A stretch of DNA of 64,000 nucleotides, taken from contig NC_088317.1 in assembly GCF_910592395.1 (NCBI RefSeq), positions 16,182,001 to 16,246,000 of the forward strand. Direction: 5' to 3'. This DNA is from Lineus longissimus. Its lineage: Eukaryota; Nemertea; Pilidiophora; Heteronemertea; Lineidae. The notes under the pieces are model-generated. The model was not told where the DNA came from. It worked only from the letters and a program-made list of their open reading frames with translations, and did no database searches. The translations under genes and the position numbers were made by a program. Positions 62,165 through 64,000 of this stretch are shown here, piece after piece; position 1 is the stretch's first letter, and each line of letters opens with the position of its first letter.

Positions 62165-62731
62165 TTAACCCTTTAGCTCCTGGGGGTCTACAAATATTTT
62201 TCCAGTATCTCCCTGAAGATTTCCATGTAGTCCTATAGTGTATAAACTTTTGGCAAAAGAGATACAAAAAGTTGAAAATGAAGTACTACAAGTGATATTT
62301 ATTTTGAAGCTAACTTTTCATTTTAACCCCCTGGTATCGACAGCATTAACCCTCTCAGCAATTTAATGAAAATTCATAAAAAGGCCATGTAGTAAGCAAT
62401 AGAATCATGAGAAGTTCCTACCTAATCAAAAATATCCATAAAGAAACCCTAATGTATGATAATCCAACCTAATATCGATCGAAAAACAAAACCTGGCAGT
62501 CTACTGTATATGAATACATGAATGGGGTCAGGAGGCAGACTTGCCAACTCACTATAGCCCTGTATTACTCGGTAAAATGTACAGCAACCCACCTAAGAAT
62601 GAGTTTTATTATGAAGATTACACTCCAAGCATTGCCCTGTGGTGTTACTTTACCTCTCAGCCGCTTGGTTATCTTAGGGCGGGAGTTTAAAACATGGGCG
62701 GCTACGTGCAGTACAGGAGCTAAAGGGTTAA
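62165..62731. mobile_element. piggyBac-type MITE with perfect 14-bp ends
   Basis: TTAA|CCCTTTAGCTCCTG at 62165 and CAGGAGCTAAAGGG|TTAA ending at 62731: perfect inverted ends and a TTAA duplication, the hallmarks of piggyBac/Looper elements. 567 bp, no transposase. Contains further TTAACCC words inside. Confidence 0.85.
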
Positions 62732-63139
62732 TAGAAATTTTTACATTCTGAAAAGTTGTTAGTCGGTACTGTTGGCAAGTTCCTGGCGCATAAGGTTCCA
62801 GAGTGAACTGCAATCACCGTGAGATGTCCTTGTGCACTTGACACCCCCCTCTTAGTAAGCCAGAGGCCTTTCATGGAGCTGTTTCTAAAAACTCTGTCTT
62901 TGTAGAAGTCATTAAAATCAAAAGAACTATTGTCTTATTTTCAGCGCCTCAACAGAAAATCACTGGTAATTGAAGCTGGTAGAGTGCTGTGACATCTCTC
63001 GTAAACAAGCTGGGTTATAGACAAGGATCACATCAACCAAGTTCAAATGTCTTGAACACGATAGGGCCCCTTCCATTCTGACTGGAAAAGACATCTATCA
63101 TCTATTGTGTTGCTTGGTAGTAGTGTTCGGGTCTTTCTG

Positions 63140-63440
63140 TCTAACAGGCACATCTGCATACCAGTAGTTATGTGCAGACTTGGCTCTTTCTTTGGGGCAG
63201 TACAGTTGTAAGATAAATCCTGTTTGTAATTTTATAAATTAGTTGCTCATTAAGGGCTTATGAAGGTTTTGATGCCTTGCTGGCATATCTGCATACCAGT
63301 AAATATGTGCAGATTCATTTCTTGCTTTGAAGCAATTTTGTTGCCTCACTCCTAAAGCGGTGGCAATGTTCAGGTCTTTTCTGCCTCGCGGCCAAATCTG
63401 CATACCAGTAATTATGTGCAGACTTGGCTCTTCCAGAGAT
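63140..63440. repeat. Short repeat, three copies of a roughly 40-bp core
   Basis: The core TCTGCATACCAGTA.TTATGTGCAGA recurs near 63152, 63289 and 63399, with partly shared flanks (CTTGGCTCTT). The core is itself palindromic (TCTGCA...TGCAGA). Confidence 0.7.
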
Positions 63441-64000
63441 TGTAGGACTGGGTCCATTGAATGTAACAAAAAGAATCGATGCCTATTTACAAATGAAATG
63501 AAGAGTCTGCACTTTGGTGCAACTCCATATAACTGTCAGGTGATTTCGCTCTGAACTTGTGACACTCTGATCGGTCTGAAATGATCATTATCTCGCCCCT
63601 CTGGGAAAAAGTTGCAGCCGCATTGCACCTTCTTGTTACCGACCTGAGAGATGGCGATGTCGGGAGGGCATGACGGTCGGCAAACCTATTGCGAATGGGC
63701 AGCACAATTGGGTGTAGGATATTCCGAAACCATTGCACACTCCTGAATCTGCGGTGGGTTGGTACCCCACGCTATGTAAGGAGTAGGTTTTTGGGTAAAA
63801 CTTGGTCCACGTTAATAGGTCGTGCCTTAAAATGATGAGAAGTTGCGAATTGACGCCCTGTGAAGTGTCCTTCGACCAGCTAGTGCTAATCCGGTCACTG
63901 TCTCCAGGTCACCATGCCTCGGTCAATGAGCGGGCGAAGCACCCAATGGCTCCGTCAGGAGTACATCGTCAACTTCAGCCCGTAGTCAAACCGGTACGCG
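63441..64000. other. Window end; no gene recognised
   Basis: A 3' splice-like CTGTCTCCAG at about 63911 is followed by a frame that stays open to the window edge, so an exon running off the end cannot be excluded. No domain is visible. Confidence 0.3.

Noticed and set aside
63911-64000. Exon running off the window end
   Set aside because: Only a splice-like CTCCAG and about 90 bp of open frame; not enough to call.

Overview
This is a 64-kb piece of an animal nuclear genome. Genes have many short GT-AG introns, and the intergenic and intronic space is full of SINEs, LINE tails, MITE-like inverted-repeat elements and minisatellites. The gene content (a secreted-type LRR receptor, a B-box/TRIM-like protein with an NHL-like tail, frequent TGTACATG-type motifs) suggests a marine invertebrate, perhaps a lophotrochozoan; that placement is a guess. 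No prokaryotic, viral or plasmid signal was seen.

Layout. 1-2.6 kb: degenerate repeats. 2.65-4.24 kb (+): a single-coding-exon LRR transmembrane protein, probably with a 5'-UTR intron. 4.3-15.5 kb: no convincing gene; foldback elements, a 114-bp minisatellite and a 1-kb array of a 27-bp unit. 15.6-48.0 kb (-): a complete UDP-glucose:glycoprotein glucosyltransferase (UGGT), assembled here by hand as 33 coding exons in one continuous reading frame (4,611 nt, 1,536 aa) from a signal peptide to a KDEL tail. Its introns carry most of the repeats, two partial exon duplications and, in intron 3, an intronless B-box gene on the opposite strand (44.0-46.0 kb). 49.17-55.53 kb (+): a complete CDC23/APC8 gene of 11 coding exons (583 aa). 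55.5-64 kb: no confident gene; SINE remnants, a piggyBac-type MITE and a small Cys-rich ORF behind two CRE-like sites.

UGGT and CDC23 are divergent. The interval between them holds an inverted CCAAT/NF-Y site that is also half of an ERSE-like motif pointing toward UGGT, and a YY1-like AAGATGGCGACC that may be the true first exon of UGGT. If so, the two start codons are only about 60 bp apart and an ER-folding gene and a cell-cycle gene share one compact promoter. UGGT reglucosylates misfolded glycoproteins in the ER; CDC23 is a TPR scaffold subunit of the anaphase-promoting complex. There is no functional link beyond the promoter.

All exon borders were chosen by reading splice sites and checking that phases join; none has been tested against transcripts. 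Family statements rest on recognised motifs, not database searches.
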